Shown one piece after another: positions 49,868 to 60,260 of a DNA stretch of 64,000 nucleotides; position 1 is the stretch's first letter; each line of letters begins with the position of its first letter. The translations under genes and the position numbers were made by a program. The notes under the pieces were generated by a model. It ran no database searches. It was not told where the DNA came from and was given only the letters and a program-made list of their open reading frames with translations. Source of the DNA: Methanonatronarchaeum sp. AMET-Sl (GTDB lineage: Archaea; Halobacteriota; Methanonatronarchaeia; Methanonatronarchaeales; Methanonatronarchaeaceae); the NCBI RefSeq assembly GCF_029854155.1, contig NZ_CP122958.1, forward strand, positions 124,001-188,000. Reading direction: 5' to 3'.

Positions 49868-50500
49868 TTATTTTATGTTTATTGATATGTTTCCTGTCTC
49901 TTTATCTCTATTTTTTATGCCTAAACTTACATCTATTTCTTGTTGGAATATTGGACCGTCTACAACGAAGGTATGGTATTCTCCATGCTCACCCATCGGA
50001 TGTATATCCTGTTTTTTTAGGTAGTTATGGAATTCTTGTGTTAATGGTTTTCCCAACCACTCTTCCCCAACTTTTTCGGGATCGACCTTAACTATGATGG
50101 CTTTAAACATATCTATAAACTCTTGGTATAAGTTGTGGGGGTTTTCGTTCCATAACGGTAGTATGGGTTCGATTCCATGTTTTTTAGAGAATTTTAGGAC
50201 CCATTCTCTATGTTCCTCTATGTCTATGTCGCCGTAAACACCATAACCTACATCTAAGGTATCTATTATCTGGCTGTAGTTCTCTTCATATGTCTCCCAC
50301 AACACCTCTCTTTGAACCAACTCTATCTGAAGGGATTCTGCTTGTTTCTTGATCAGTTGTGGTGGTGTTCCATGTCCAATATGCCGGTCCTTATTAATCA
50401 TGTTCACTATGTACTTAACCTCTAAATCAAGGTCTTCTTTAGCTCGATATAGGGATAATGCACTATCCTTCCCTCCACTCCAAGAACAAAAACCAATCAT
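49868..50500 (-). CDS. dph6: Diphthine--ammonia ligase (Dph6-like)
   Basis: 210 aa from MIGFCSWSGGKDSALSLY, whose SGGKDS is the PP-loop that binds ATP. The frame is open nine codons upstream. GHGTPPQLIKKQAESLQIEL and the central YGVYGDIDIEEHREWV are COG2102 features. The enzyme makes the final amide of diphthamide on elongation factor 2. It is monocistronic and divergent from the sugar operon. Confidence 0.9.
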   Translation of the reverse strand: MIGFCSWSGGKDSALSLYRAKEDLDLEVKYIVNMINKDRHIGHGTPPQLIKKQAESLQIELVQREVLWETYEENYSQIIDTLDVGYGVYGDIDIEEHREWVLKFSKKHGIEPILPLWNENPHNLYQEFIDMFKAIIVKVDPEKVGEEWLGKPLTQEFHNYLKKQDIHPMGEHGEYHTFVVDGPIFQQEIDVSLGIKNRDKETGNISINIK

Positions 50501-50602
50501 CAAGAATACCAAAATACCCAGAAACACAAAACAATTACCCCCTACACCTGGGGTGTGGTGTTTTTAATGTTATCTAGGTATAATTGTTAGGTTGGTGTAT
50601 CT

Positions 50603-51559
50603 ATGAAGGCTGTTGTTCTTGCCGGTGGTAAGGGGACTCGTTTACGCCCTCTTAGTTTGGAGAGACCTAAACCTTTGTTGCCTGTTGGTGGTAAACCTAT
50701 TTTAGATTGGATTATTGATTCGTTGCCAAGTTATTTTGACGAGGTTTTGTTGGCCTGCAACTACATGGAGCAGGAAATAAAAGATTATTATGAAAGAAGA
50801 GATGTGGGGGTTGGTGTAAGGATAGTTGATGAACCCAAGCCCCTTGGTACCGGTGGCGCTATTAAAAACATGGAGGAATATATAGAACAAGATTTTGTTG
50901 TTTTTAATGGTGATATACTGTCTTCAATCGATGTAGATAGTTTAATAAAGTTCCATAGATCTCGGGGTGGGGTTGGTACTTTATCTCTCTGGGGTGTTGA
51001 CGACCCCACCAGGTATGGGATTGTAGGGCTTAACCAGAACGATAAGATCACTCGTTTTATGGAGAAACCCAGTCCCAATGAGGTTTTTTCAAACCAGATT
51101 AACGCAGGAATCTACGTATTCAAACCCCAAATATTCAATCATATAGAGCCGGATAAAAAAATCTCTATCGAGAAAGAAGTTTTCCCGAAACTCACTGAAC
51201 ATGGGTTATATGGATATAAATTCGATGGATATTGGATAGATATAGGAACACCAACCAGCTATATAGATGCACATAAACTACTAAAAAAACAGACAAAACG
51301 AGATTGCTTGATCTATCCAGATGTAGTTATAGAAGATAATGCTGTAATTAAAAACTCAGTTCTGTTAAGCGGCGCCAGAATAAAAAGCGATAGCCAGGTG
51401 GTGAACTCAGTCATCGGATCCAACACCAAAATTAAAGATTCCGTTGTTAGGGATTCGGTTGTTGGGGATGGCTGTAAACTAAATAATGTTGAGATATGTG
51501 ATAGAGTTAGAGTGTGGAACAACATAATGTTAAACAAAGATGTTTTAGAGGTGTTTTAA
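50603..51559 (+). CDS. Sugar-1-phosphate nucleotidyltransferase with left-handed beta-helix tail
   Basis: 318 aa. AVVLAGGKGTRLRPLSLERPKPLLPV is read at the N-terminus as the nucleotide-binding signature (GGKGTRL, RPKP). INAGIYVF is the sugar-binding region. The C-terminal part (about 235-318) has hexapeptide-like repeats (IEDNAVIKNSVLLSGARIKSD). It makes an NDP-sugar, either GDP-mannose, dTDP- or UDP-glucose type. First gene of a five-gene operon at 50.6-55.6 kb. Confidence 0.9.
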   Translation: MKAVVLAGGKGTRLRPLSLERPKPLLPVGGKPILDWIIDSLPSYFDEVLLACNYMEQEIKDYYERRDVGVGVRIVDEPKPLGTGGAIKNMEEYIEQDFVVFNGDILSSIDVDSLIKFHRSRGGVGTLSLWGVDDPTRYGIVGLNQNDKITRFMEKPSPNEVFSNQINAGIYVFKPQIFNHIEPDKKISIEKEVFPKLTEHGLYGYKFDGYWIDIGTPTSYIDAHKLLKKQTKRDCLIYPDVVIEDNAVIKNSVLLSGARIKSDSQVVNSVIGSNTKIKDSVVRDSVVGDGCKLNNVEICDRVRVWNNIMLNKDVLEVF

Positions 51560-52912
51560 ATTCCAGAGATTTTTGGTACAAATGGAGTTAGAGGTATAGC
51601 GAACGATGAGATAACGCCTGAGTTTGCGATTGAAATAGCTAGGTCACTCAGTTCTTATGTTAAGGGCTCAATAACGGTTGGCCGTGACACACGGGTTTCA
51701 GGAGATATGTTGCGTAGAGCGGTTGTATCCGGAATACAATCCACTGGTTCAGATGTTATAGACCTTGGAGTTGTTCCATCACCATGCCAACAATACTACA
51801 CAAAAAATAGTCAAGCAAGTTCTGGAATAATAATCACTGCCAGCCACAACCCACCCCAATACAACGGCTTAAAACTAATCGACCATGAGGGAGTGGAGTA
51901 CTCGAGTGATGAACTGGATAAGCTCGAAGAAATCTATAACCAAAAAGACTATCGATATAGCGATTGGGACAAACCAGGCAACTACCAAACCCATGAACCG
52001 AAAAAGAAATATATAAACGACCTAACCCGGTTGGTGGATACCGACATTATTCGGGAATGGGGTCCGAAGGTTGTTGTCGACCCTGGTAATGGTGCCGGCT
52101 GCAACGTCACCCCCTACCTACTACGTAAAATTGGTTGCAATGTCATTACATTGAATGGACATCCGGACGGGACCTTCCCAGGCCGCGACCCCGAACCAAT
52201 ACCTGAAAACATACAAGACCTATCCAAAACAGTAGAAGCCGTTGGGGCTGACCTGGGTGTGGCGCATGATGGTGACGCAGATCGAGCCACATTCGTAACA
52301 GAAGAAGGAAAGGCTTTGTTGGGAGATGTCACACTCGCCCTACAACTAAAAGAAATGTTAAAAACCAACAAGGGAGATATGGTTGTTACTCCGGTTAGCT
52401 CTGGATATAAAGTTAGTGAGACAGTTAAAGAGGTTGGTGGAGAGATCGTTTGGACTGAGGTGGGTAGTACAGCCGTTGCACGTAAAATGATGGAGCTCGG
52501 AGATAAATGCGTTGGAGGAGGAGAAGAAAACGGAGGCGTAATACACCCAGAGTTCCAGTACTGTCGAGACGGAGCATTAACAACAATCAAAATAATCGAA
52601 TTAATAGCTAAAAAACAAAAACCACTCTCCAAACTAGACAAAGAACTACCAAACTACCAAAACATCAAGACCAAAATCAAAGTCAAAAACAAAAACAGAG
52701 TCATGCAAAAAACAAAACAAAAACTCCAAGAAGAAGGAACCGAACAAACCACCATCGACGGCATCAAAATATTCTATAGCGATGGATGGCTCCTAATACG
52801 GCCAAGCGGTACAGAACCCGTAATAAGAGTCTTCACAGAAGCAAAAACAAAACAAAAAGCCAAAAAACTATCCAAAAAAGGCCTAAAAACCATCAAAGAG
52901 GCAAATAAATGA
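51560..52912 (+). CDS. glmM: Phosphohexomutase (GlmM/ManB family) with apparent ATT start
   Basis: 450 aa if read from ATT at 51560, directly after the TAA of the preceding gene in the same frame. The first residues IPEIFGTNGVRGIANDEIT are the family N-terminus, and Ser95 in TASHNPP is the phosphorylated catalytic serine at its usual position. GDADRATF binds metal and RPSGTEPVIRVF binds phosphate. The first ATG (51707) would delete about 50 essential residues. It isomerises glucosamine- or mannose-phosphates feeding the nucleotidyltransferase. The stop overlaps the next gene by 4 nt. Confidence 0.92.
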   Translation: MPEIFGTNGVRGIANDEITPEFAIEIARSLSSYVKGSITVGRDTRVSGDMLRRAVVSGIQSTGSDVIDLGVVPSPCQQYYTKNSQASSGIIITASHNPPQYNGLKLIDHEGVEYSSDELDKLEEIYNQKDYRYSDWDKPGNYQTHEPKKKYINDLTRLVDTDIIREWGPKVVVDPGNGAGCNVTPYLLRKIGCNVITLNGHPDGTFPGRDPEPIPENIQDLSKTVEAVGADLGVAHDGDADRATFVTEEGKALLGDVTLALQLKEMLKTNKGDMVVTPVSSGYKVSETVKEVGGEIVWTEVGSTAVARKMMELGDKCVGGGEENGGVIHPEFQYCRDGALTTIKIIELIAKKQKPLSKLDKELPNYQNIKTKIKVKNKNRVMQKTKQKLQEEGTEQTTIDGIKIFYSDGWLLIRPSGTEPVIRVFTEAKTKQKAKKLSKKGLKTIKEANK

Positions 52913-53823
52913 AAGTATTGATAACAGGACATGCAGGATTCATAGGAAAACACCTAACCAAAAAACTAATCAACAACGGCCACACCGTACGTGGACTTGA
53001 TAACTATAGCGCCAGCAAAAAACTAGAGCTAAAAGGACTCAAAGAAATAGAAGGAGACATAAAAAACCCAAAAGACATCGAAAAAGCAGTCAAAGGTTGT
53101 GACACAATATTTCATTTAGCGGCACAGAGCTCAGTACCCAAATCAACAGAAGACATCGATAAAGACTTCCAAACGAACACAACAGGAACACTCAACATAC
53201 TCAAAACCGCCAGTAAACACAACATAGAGGTAATAAACGCCAGCACATCAACCGTCTACGGAAAACCCAACAAAACACCAACACCCGAGACCGAACCACT
53301 AAAACCCATCTCCCCATACGGAGCATCAAAAGCATCCGCCGAAATGTACTGCCAAGCACTACACAACACACACAACATAAACGTAAAAACACTAAGACTA
53401 TTCAACGTATACGGCCCCCACAACAAAAAAGGAGTAATGTGGGACTTCTTCAACAAACTAAACAAAAACCCAAACAAACTAAAAATCCTCGGAACAGGAA
53501 AACAAGAAAAAGACTACATCTACATAGACGACGCAATAAACGCCTTCACCAAAATCTGGAAAAAAGGAAAACCAGGCCAAACCTACAACGTCGGAACCGG
53601 CCAAACACTAACAGTCAACCAAATAGCCAAAAAAATAACACAAATAATGGACATAAATCCAGAATACACATACACCGGCGGTAAAAGCTGGAAAGGCGAC
53701 GTAGAAAAAACACAAGCCGACACAACAAAACTCAGACAGATAAACTGGAAACCACAGACAACACCAACAAAAGGATTAGAAAAAACATACAGATGGTGGA
53801 AAAAACAAAAAAACCACCCCTAA
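52909..53823 (+). CDS. NAD-dependent sugar epimerase/dehydratase (UDP-glucose 4-epimerase-like)
   Basis: 304 aa, extended SDR fold. ITGHAGFIGKHLTKKL is the GxxGxxG NAD site, STSTVYG holds the active Thr/Ser and YGASKASAE is YxxxK. LRLFNVYGPH is also typical. It likely epimerises or dehydrates a UDP- or GDP-sugar; the exact substrate is not readable. Translation is coupled to the mutase by ATGA. Composition is A+C-rich. Confidence 0.9.
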   Translation: MKVLITGHAGFIGKHLTKKLINNGHTVRGLDNYSASKKLELKGLKEIEGDIKNPKDIEKAVKGCDTIFHLAAQSSVPKSTEDIDKDFQTNTTGTLNILKTASKHNIEVINASTSTVYGKPNKTPTPETEPLKPISPYGASKASAEMYCQALHNTHNINVKTLRLFNVYGPHNKKGVMWDFFNKLNKNPNKLKILGTGKQEKDYIYIDDAINAFTKIWKKGKPGQTYNVGTGQTLTVNQIAKKITQIMDINPEYTYTGGKSWKGDVEKTQADTTKLRQINWKPQTTPTKGLEKTYRWWKKQKNHP

Positions 53824-53851
53824 CCCTAGCTTTTTTTAGGAGATTTTTTTC

Positions 53852-54546
<695 letters not shown>

Positions 54547-54550
<4 letters not shown>

Positions 54551-55635
54551 AGATCGCATACATAACAGACGTAATGTACCCATGGGTAATAGGAGGCGCG
54601 CAAAAAAGGATCTGGGAGATAGCCCGCCGACTAACAAAAAACCACGACATACATATATACACAATGAAATGGTGGGACGGCCCCAAAACCATCACAAAAA
54701 ACGAGGTAACACTCCATGGAATCTGCAAACCCAAACCACTCTACACAAACAACCGAAGATCAATAAAAGAAGCAATACACTACACACTTCACACAATCAA
54801 AATCAAAAACAACTATGACATAATTGATGTAAACCAATTCCCTTACCTACCAGCGCTACCAATCTACCTCAAAACACGAGGTAAAAAAACACAGATGATA
54901 ATAACCTGGCTCGAAGTCTGGGGCGAATACTGGAACGAATACCTAAAATACGGAAGCCAAATAGGAAAAATAATAGAACGAACAACAGCCCACACAACAG
55001 ACCATCATATATCAATATCAAAAACAACACAAAACAAACTAAAAAAACTCGGACACAAAAGCACAGTCATACCACCGGGAATAGACATCAAAGAAATAGA
55101 ACAAATCAAACCAAGCCAAAAACAATACGACGCCCTATACATCGGCAGACTAATAAAACACAAAAACATCGACAAACTAATAAAAGCAGTAGACAACACC
55201 GACATCAAACTAGGAATAATAGGCACCGGCCCTCAAAAACAAAAACTACAAAAACAAGCCCAAAAAACCAATGCCCAAATTAAATTTCATGAAAACCTAG
55301 AATACAACCAATTAATAGGCCTACTAAAAACAGCAAAAACCCACGTACTCCCATCATCCAGAGAAGGATTCGGCATAACAGTCATAGAAGCCATGGCCTG
55401 TGGAACCCCAACAATAACAGTAAACCAACCAAACAACGCAGCAAAACACCTAATAACACCAAAAACAGGAACTAAAACAAATCTTAATCCGGAGTCACTT
55501 AGAAAAACAATACAAAATGTTTTAGCTAATCGAAAAATAAATGAAGAAAAAATCAAACAACAAGCCAAAAAATACGATTGGAAAAGAATAACAAAAAAAA
55601 CAGAAAAAACCTATAAAAAAATCCAAGATAAATAA
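54547..55635 (+). CDS. Family 4 (GT-B) glycosyltransferase
   Basis: 362 aa from ATG 54547 (MKIAYITDVMYPWVIGGAQKR), which overlaps the previous stop by 4 nt. The open frame extends 26 codons upstream within the GT2 gene. GGAQKRIWEIARRL near the start and SSREGFGITVIEAMACG late are the GT4 pattern with the retaining EX7E-like region. It probably adds a sugar to the lipid-linked glycan used by AglB. Last gene of the operon, ending at 20% G+T, followed by a hairpin. Confidence 0.9.
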
Positions 55636-55663
55636 CATACATAAATATTTTTTTTTAAAAAAA

Positions 55664-55681
55664 TAGGTCTTAAAAGACCTA
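55664..55681. terminator. Terminator hairpin at the end of the glycosylation operon
   Basis: TAGGTCTT (55664-55671) and AAGACCTA (55674-55681) form an 18-bp near-palindrome with a tight A-rich loop, preceded by T8-10 and A runs. It separates the plus-strand operon from the minus-strand archaellin relic. Confidence 0.55.
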
Positions 55682-55717
55682 AACTGTTATATTTATTTAA
55701 AGTGTAACTACCGACAT

Positions 55718-56645
55718 TCAACTGAGTGTGCTTGGTACGAATACTGTTGTGTATGTGGTTGAATCCTTGTCCTGGATAAAGGGCTATGTTGAATGATTCT
55801 CCTGTTTCTAGTCCTAAGTCACCGTTGATGGTTTGTGTATCTACTATTAGTTCTGTTCTGTCTATTAATGATGTTTTAACAAGGTCGTCACTTACTGAGT
55901 CTTCAGTTTCTTGTATTACTTCAACTGCGAATTCATCTGCTGTTGGTTTTGTATCTGTTTCATCTGGTGCTACCAGTGTTGTAGCTACTGAACCATCTTA
56001 ATAATCGACTGTCAATGCGGTTAGGTCAAGATTATCGCTACCAGGCTTCAAATCAACATTCATCGTTAGCTCACCAATATAACCAATATCCTATTCCTCT
56101 AACTCAACATTTATAACCACAGTAGAATCTTCTACACTCTACTCTTCTTCAAGTGCTATTTAGATTTTATCTCCGTCTTTTAGGTCGTATTCGTCTCTTT
56201 CAAAGCTGAGGCTTACAACTAAAGTTCCATCTTCACTATCAATACCTAATGTTAATTCAGTAGTTCGCATTTCAAAAGTTTCAACCTTAACATCATTTGA
56301 TTCAGTATTTTTGAGGGTGGTGTCTAGTGTTACTCCATCATTTTTTACCTCCTTATCTGCACTTTCAACTTATAAATCACCTAGTTTTAAGTTATTTATA
56401 TAACCTTCAGCGTCATCTTTTTCTTTTAGTATTTCGATCTTTTTTACATCTGTGACTACGTCACCTCATTACTGTGGAGATGTCTAGTCGGTCTGATACT
56501 GCGGTGTTCGATTCTTCTCCCGTTCTGGTTGCTTGTTCTTGTAGGTATGCGGCTGTGTTTATTAGTACTGCAGCAACTAAAGCTTGAAAACCAAGACCAT
56601 GGCTATGAAGACGATCAGGGTATCGATTCAGACCTGACCTTCTTT
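55718..56645 (-). pseudogene. flaB: Archaellin (FlaB/ArlB) pseudogene, multiply inactivated
   Basis: On the minus strand the frame reads KEGQV-stop-IDTLIVFIAMVLV, frameshift, then VAAVLINTAAYLQEQATRTG and DRLDISTVM: the class III signal peptide, the hydrophobic N-terminal helix and the following conserved archaellin segment. After a one-base insertion near 56467 it continues GDVVTDVKKIEILKEKDD for about 240 codons, and after a third frameshift near 55750 it ends TTYTTVFVPSTLS-stop, an archaellin C-terminus. In-frame stops lie at 56628-56630, 56370-56372, 56160-56162, 56139-56141, 56091-56093 and 55998-56000. A TATA box (about 56671-56679) is still present. Otherwise the protein is readable end to end, so inactivation looks recent. 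Confidence 0.9.
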
Positions 56646-56917
56646 AGCCTAGAAAGAGTTTATTTCAGTATATAAATCCGTTCAGCGTTTATCTAAAATA
56701 AAAAAAAATTTATATAAATCTGAATTGGTTTTTATGGTTTTTAAATTTTTTAAAGTTGATAAAAAGGTTTTTGTTTTATTTTAGAGTTATCTTTATTCTT
56801 AATTTGTCTGGACTGGTTTTTTATTTATTTTGTGGAATGAGGTTTAGATGGAGTTGTAGATAGCGGGATGTTTTTGTTTGTTTGGTGTTTGATTCATTTT
56901 TGTTTTGTTTTTTGTTG

Positions 56918-56940
56918 AAAAAAGCTTTATATATGAGTTT
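56918..56940 (+). promoter_or_regulatory. Promoter of archaellum accessory operon
   Basis: TTTATATA at 56926-56933 with a purine-rich BRE-like GAAAAAAGC immediately upstream. The predicted start is near 56955-56960, leaving a leader of about 40 nt before the flaD ATG at 56997. Confidence 0.6.
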
Positions 56941-56996
56941 GATTAAACTGTATTGATTGGTATTATTAAGGAATTAGTTTGTTTGGGATGTTTATT

Positions 56997-58187
56997 ATGA
57001 ATTTTAATCCATTGAAGATGTTGTTAGGTAGGGGTTCTGATGAAGATGAGGGTGACTCGATTGAGGAGGATGAGGAGCTCTTTGAGGATGAGGGTTTTGA
57101 TGACTTTGATGAGGAGTCTGATGATTTTGATGATTTTGAGGAGGATGAGAGTTCTCAGTTGTCGGATATTCAGGGTAGTATTGAGTCTTTGGAGACGGAG
57201 GTTGGTAGTCTTTCCTCAACGATTTCAGTGACGAAGGATGATATTGAGTCTATTGGGAATCGAGTAGATGAGGTTGAGGAAAATGTTAAGAAATTGCTTG
57301 ATGTTTATGAGATGGTTACCAAAGATATAAATCCGTTTGTAGGTGATGGTGAAGATTTGAGTAACCGTGATCTCGAGAACGCGGATGATTTCGGTGTATT
57401 TGAAGGCGGTGGCCAACAGGAAGAAGATTTTGATGATAGTTTTCTAGATGAAGATGAGGATGTTGATTTTGAGGAATCCAGTGAGGATGAGTTTTCAGAT
57501 GAGGGTGAGGGTCGGCAGGTTATAACTCCTGATGACCTTGAAGAGGATTCAACTTCTGATGACCTTGAAGAGGATGTTGGTTTTGATGAACCTGGTTTTG
57601 ATGAAGATCAAGATTTAGTGGAGGAGATGGATATTTCGGAAGAGAAGCTTAAACAACTTGAGACACGTATAGAGATGGTTAACAGTAAGTTAGAGAAAGT
57701 GGCTAACGGTGATGACGATATGGATGCTGAAGTTTCTGATAACGGTGATAGTGGTGAGCGGGAGTATTATTTAGAGGAGATTAAGAGGGATTATTATTCT
57801 GATATTGTGTTGATGAACTGGACGAACTTCTTGTTGACGATGGTTGATACTACGGAGTTCAGACAGATCTTGGATGTATATGTTGATTTGAAGTGGATTT
57901 CTCCTGAGGTCAGGGATTATGTTGAGCGGTTTGAGGAGAGTATTTCAACTCAACCGATTTTTGAGTATGGTGTTAAGGCCCGTAAGTCCGGTACAGGCAA
58001 CTCTTCCTATTCGGCCGATGAGGAGGAGTTTATGAAGAGTGAGGGCGGTATGACTGTTGAGGACCATACTAGGTCTTTGATTTTTATAAGTAAGTTACGG
58101 GATGATGAAGACGCTCTTTCAGAGAAAAATGTTGATAAACTTAAGAAGGAGATAGACGACATACTTAAATACAATCTTGAAATCTAA
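56997..58187 (+). CDS. flaD: Archaellum protein FlaD/FlaE (ArlD/E)
   Basis: 396 aa from ATG 56997 (MNFNPLKML), six codons inside the open frame. A very acidic Asp/Glu-rich region (about 14-60 and 140-215) flanks a coiled coil (about 55-110; [17 protein letters not shown]). The C-terminal domain ([21 protein letters not shown], then [15 protein letters not shown] and [14 protein letters not shown]) is the FlaD/E domain that in euryarchaea links the archaellum motor to chemotaxis. Its stop and the flaF start overlap (TAATG). Strong G+T coding bias (72% near 57061). Confidence 0.93.
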   Translation: MNFNPLKMLLGRGSDEDEGDSIEEDEELFEDEGFDDFDEESDDFDDFEEDESSQLSDIQGSIESLETEVGSLSSTISVTKDDIESIGNRVDEVEENVKKLLDVYEMVTKDINPFVGDGEDLSNRDLENADDFGVFEGGGQQEEDFDDSFLDEDEDVDFEESSEDEFSDEGEGRQVITPDDLEEDSTSDDLEEDVGFDEPGFDEDQDLVEEMDISEEKLKQLETRIEMVNSKLEKVANGDDDMDAEVSDNGDSGEREYYLEEIKRDYYSDIVLMNWTNFLLTMVDTTEFRQILDVYVDLKWISPEVRDYVERFEESISTQPIFEYGVKARKSGTGNSSYSADEEEFMKSEGGMTVEDHTRSLIFISKLRDDEDALSEKNVDKLKKEIDDILKYNLEI

Positions 58188-58624
58188 TGGGCTTCAGCGT
58201 ATCCGCATCTACTATAATAATATTTATAGGACTGGTAATGTCGGCAGGAATGATATATGGAGCTTGGGATCACTCCCAAGACACCTTGATAGAGGGAGAA
58301 AACCTGCGGACCGATATGCAAGTAGATAAACAACAAACAGACATAGAAATACAGTGTCAAACAATACAATATACAGATGGTGTATTGGAGTTTGAGGCTG
58401 TTAATGAAGGGAATACAGGGCATGATGTGGATGGTGTTTCAATAATACTGGATGGTTATATAGCCGATAACCAAATCAATGAACTCTATGTAGTTGGATC
58501 AATGGATAGTGGTGTTTGGTTACCTGGTGATACGTTGTACGTGAATGTTAGTGTTGGTGAAGAGCCTGATCAAGTTGTTTTGGTAGTTGATAACGGGATT
58601 AAAGATATCTGTAGGGAGTGGTGA
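58187..58624 (+). CDS. flaF: Archaellum protein FlaF (ArlF)
   Basis: 145 aa. An N-terminal hydrophobic helix (about 5-25, [19 protein letters not shown]) anchors a beta-sandwich domain outside the membrane, as in FlaF, which binds the S-layer and forms part of the stator with FlaG. It starts in the TAATG overlap with flaD and overlaps flaG by a few bases. Confidence 0.9.
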   Translation: MGFSVSASTIIIFIGLVMSAGMIYGAWDHSQDTLIEGENLRTDMQVDKQQTDIEIQCQTIQYTDGVLEFEAVNEGNTGHDVDGVSIILDGYIADNQINELYVVGSMDSGVWLPGDTLYVNVSVGEEPDQVVLVVDNGIKDICREW

Positions 58625-59079
58625 GTTTGGCAGGGGCCTCTGGCAGTGAACTCATTATCTTCATTGCCGCCATATTAATCGCTGCATCGGTTGCAGGGGT
58701 AATAACGACGGAGGTATATTTCGCAACCGATTCATTCCGAGAATCCGCAACAAACCTAGATGAACAGATACGTGGAGACATAACAATAATCAACGACCCA
58801 ACCATGATACCAAACAACGATAACACACTAGAGATCTACGTTAAAAACACAGGAGCTTCAAACCTACCCGACAACCCAGAATACATTAACATCTTAATAG
58901 ATGGTGCTCACTATACAAATGTAGATGTAGATATCATTGGTTCAGATGTATGGAGACCCGGTAACACTGCCCAACTCGATGTAAACATTGATTCCGATGA
59001 ATTCAGTTCAGGTGATGACGTACGTATCTTAGTATATGTAGAGTCATTACAAGATGAAATAACAGGTCGCTTGACCTAA
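58618..59079 (+). CDS. flaG: Archaellum protein FlaG (ArlG)
   Basis: 153 aa with a GTG start (58618 or 58621). One hydrophobic helix (about 10-32; [19 protein letters not shown]) then an archaellin-like beta domain ([25 protein letters not shown]). It pairs with FlaF as the stator. The coding strand is A+C-rich (30% G+T near 58741). Tandem AAAAT units follow the stop (about 59088-59104). Confidence 0.92.
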   Translation: MVSLAGASGSELIIFIAAILIAASVAGVITTEVYFATDSFRESATNLDEQIRGDITIINDPTMIPNNDNTLEIYVKNTGASNLPDNPEYINILIDGAHYTNVDVDIIGSDVWRPGNTAQLDVNIDSDEFSSGDDVRILVYVESLQDEITGRLT

Positions 59080-59127
59080 AACAAAACAAAATAAAATAAA
59101 ATAAATTGTAAATTAAGTGGAGATGTT

Positions 59128-59145
59128 GTTTGTTGTTTTATATGA
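59128..59145 (+). promoter_or_regulatory. Possible separate promoter for flaH
   Basis: TTTATATG at 59136-59143 predicts a start near 59162-59168, just before the flaH ATG at 59173. It coincides with a jump in coding G+T from about 30% (flaG) to 72% (flaH). Confidence 0.45.
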
Positions 59146-59172
59146 TAATTAAGTTTGTTGGAGTGGTTTTTG

Positions 59173-59901
59173 ATGGCTGATAAGATTTATTCTCTTGGTC
59201 TTGAGGATAGGGATCGTCTTAAGGAGAAGATTGGTGGTGGGATACCGAAGGGCTCGATTATGGCGATTGAGGCGGAGTATGGTGGAGGTAAAAGTGTTCT
59301 TTCTCAAAGGTTTGCATATGGTTTTTGTGAGGAAGGATACCGAGTAACATACTTATCAAGTGAGTTACGAGCATCCAGTTTTATAGATCAGATGGATTCG
59401 CTTAACTATAATGTTGAAAAACATTTGTTAAATGAGAATCTCTTATTCCTACATGCCTATATGGAGCAGCGGCAGGAAGGTGGTGGAAAGCCTTTGAGCA
59501 AAATTATGGATGCAGAATTGATGTGGAAAGCTGACGTCATAATAGTTGATACCTTTGACGCAATCCTAAGAAACGATAAAAAATTTGACCACCTTGTTAG
59601 AGAGAGCGATGAAAGACAAGGAGCACTAGAAATAATCTCTTTCTTCCGTGACCTAGCATCCGCCGGAAAAACAATAATACTCACAATAGACCCCACAACC
59701 CTAAACGATGAAGTACTCTCACCATTTCGAGCAATAACCGACGTACACCTAAAAATAAACATGGAAGAAATAGGAAACGACATAAGCCGAACAATACACG
59801 TAAACAGGTTTTCAGGAATGGGTCAACAAGTAGGAGACAGAATCGGATTCAGCGTCCGACCAGAGATCGGAGTCGTAGTAGAATCCAGAAGCGTCACCTA
59901 A
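59173..59901 (+). CDS. flaH: Archaellum ATPase-like protein FlaH (ArlH)
   Basis: 242 aa from ATG 59173 ([14 protein letters not shown]). KaiC-like RecA fold with Walker [10 protein letters not shown] at 33-41 and Walker [11 protein letters not shown]; conserved LSQRFAYGF follows. FlaH binds ATP without efficient turnover and assembles with the FlaI motor ATPase. In normal archaellum operons flaI and flaJ come next; here the next gene (nrdD) is convergent and unrelated, so the motor and membrane platform genes are absent from this window. Confidence 0.93.
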   Translation: MADKIYSLGLEDRDRLKEKIGGGIPKGSIMAIEAEYGGGKSVLSQRFAYGFCEEGYRVTYLSSELRASSFIDQMDSLNYNVEKHLLNENLLFLHAYMEQRQEGGGKPLSKIMDAELMWKADVIIVDTFDAILRNDKKFDHLVRESDERQGALEIISFFRDLASAGKTIILTIDPTTLNDEVLSPFRAITDVHLKINMEEIGNDISRTIHVNRFSGMGQQVGDRIGFSVRPEIGVVVESRSVT

Positions 59902-60260
59902 ACCCTCTATATCCCCTCCTCTCTCCCCATACCTATTTTCATCAACTCATTATTTTTAGAGTTACCAGTTAAAGAGGTCTCTTGTTTTTAAAGAACCTAG
60001 ATTTTTTTATCTGATTTGAAGTGCGGCTATAGCTTATTTGTTTATGGTGGTTAGAAAAAGGTGTGTTTTCTAGATCAACTAAGATAAAGTATTAGGTTTT
60101 TGTTGTTTTTATTTGATTAAAACGGTTTTTGTTTTCTTGAGAGGTTTTTTGGTTATGTTTTATTATTGAGGGAGGGGTGGTTTTTTTAGAAAAGAATTTA
60201 AAAAAAAGAATAAAATAGAATAAAAAAGGATAAGAGGGGAGATATGGGGGTTTTTTGGGT
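59902..60260. other. 359-bp gene-free stretch where flaI/flaJ would be expected
   Basis: Between convergent flaH and nrdD. I found no FlaI or FlaJ remnant in any frame by eye. A weak AAGAG/CTCTT hairpin (59972-59983) followed by T's may terminate flaH. Confidence 0.5.

Noticed and set aside
55718..56645. Archaellin stops as recoded codons (pyrrolysine at TAG)
   Set aside because: Two of the six stops are TAG, but the others are TAA or TGA, and three frameshifts are also present.
59972..59983. AAGAG/CTCTT palindrome as a firm flaH terminator
   Set aside because: The loop is only two bases, so the hairpin is weak; mentioned only as possible.
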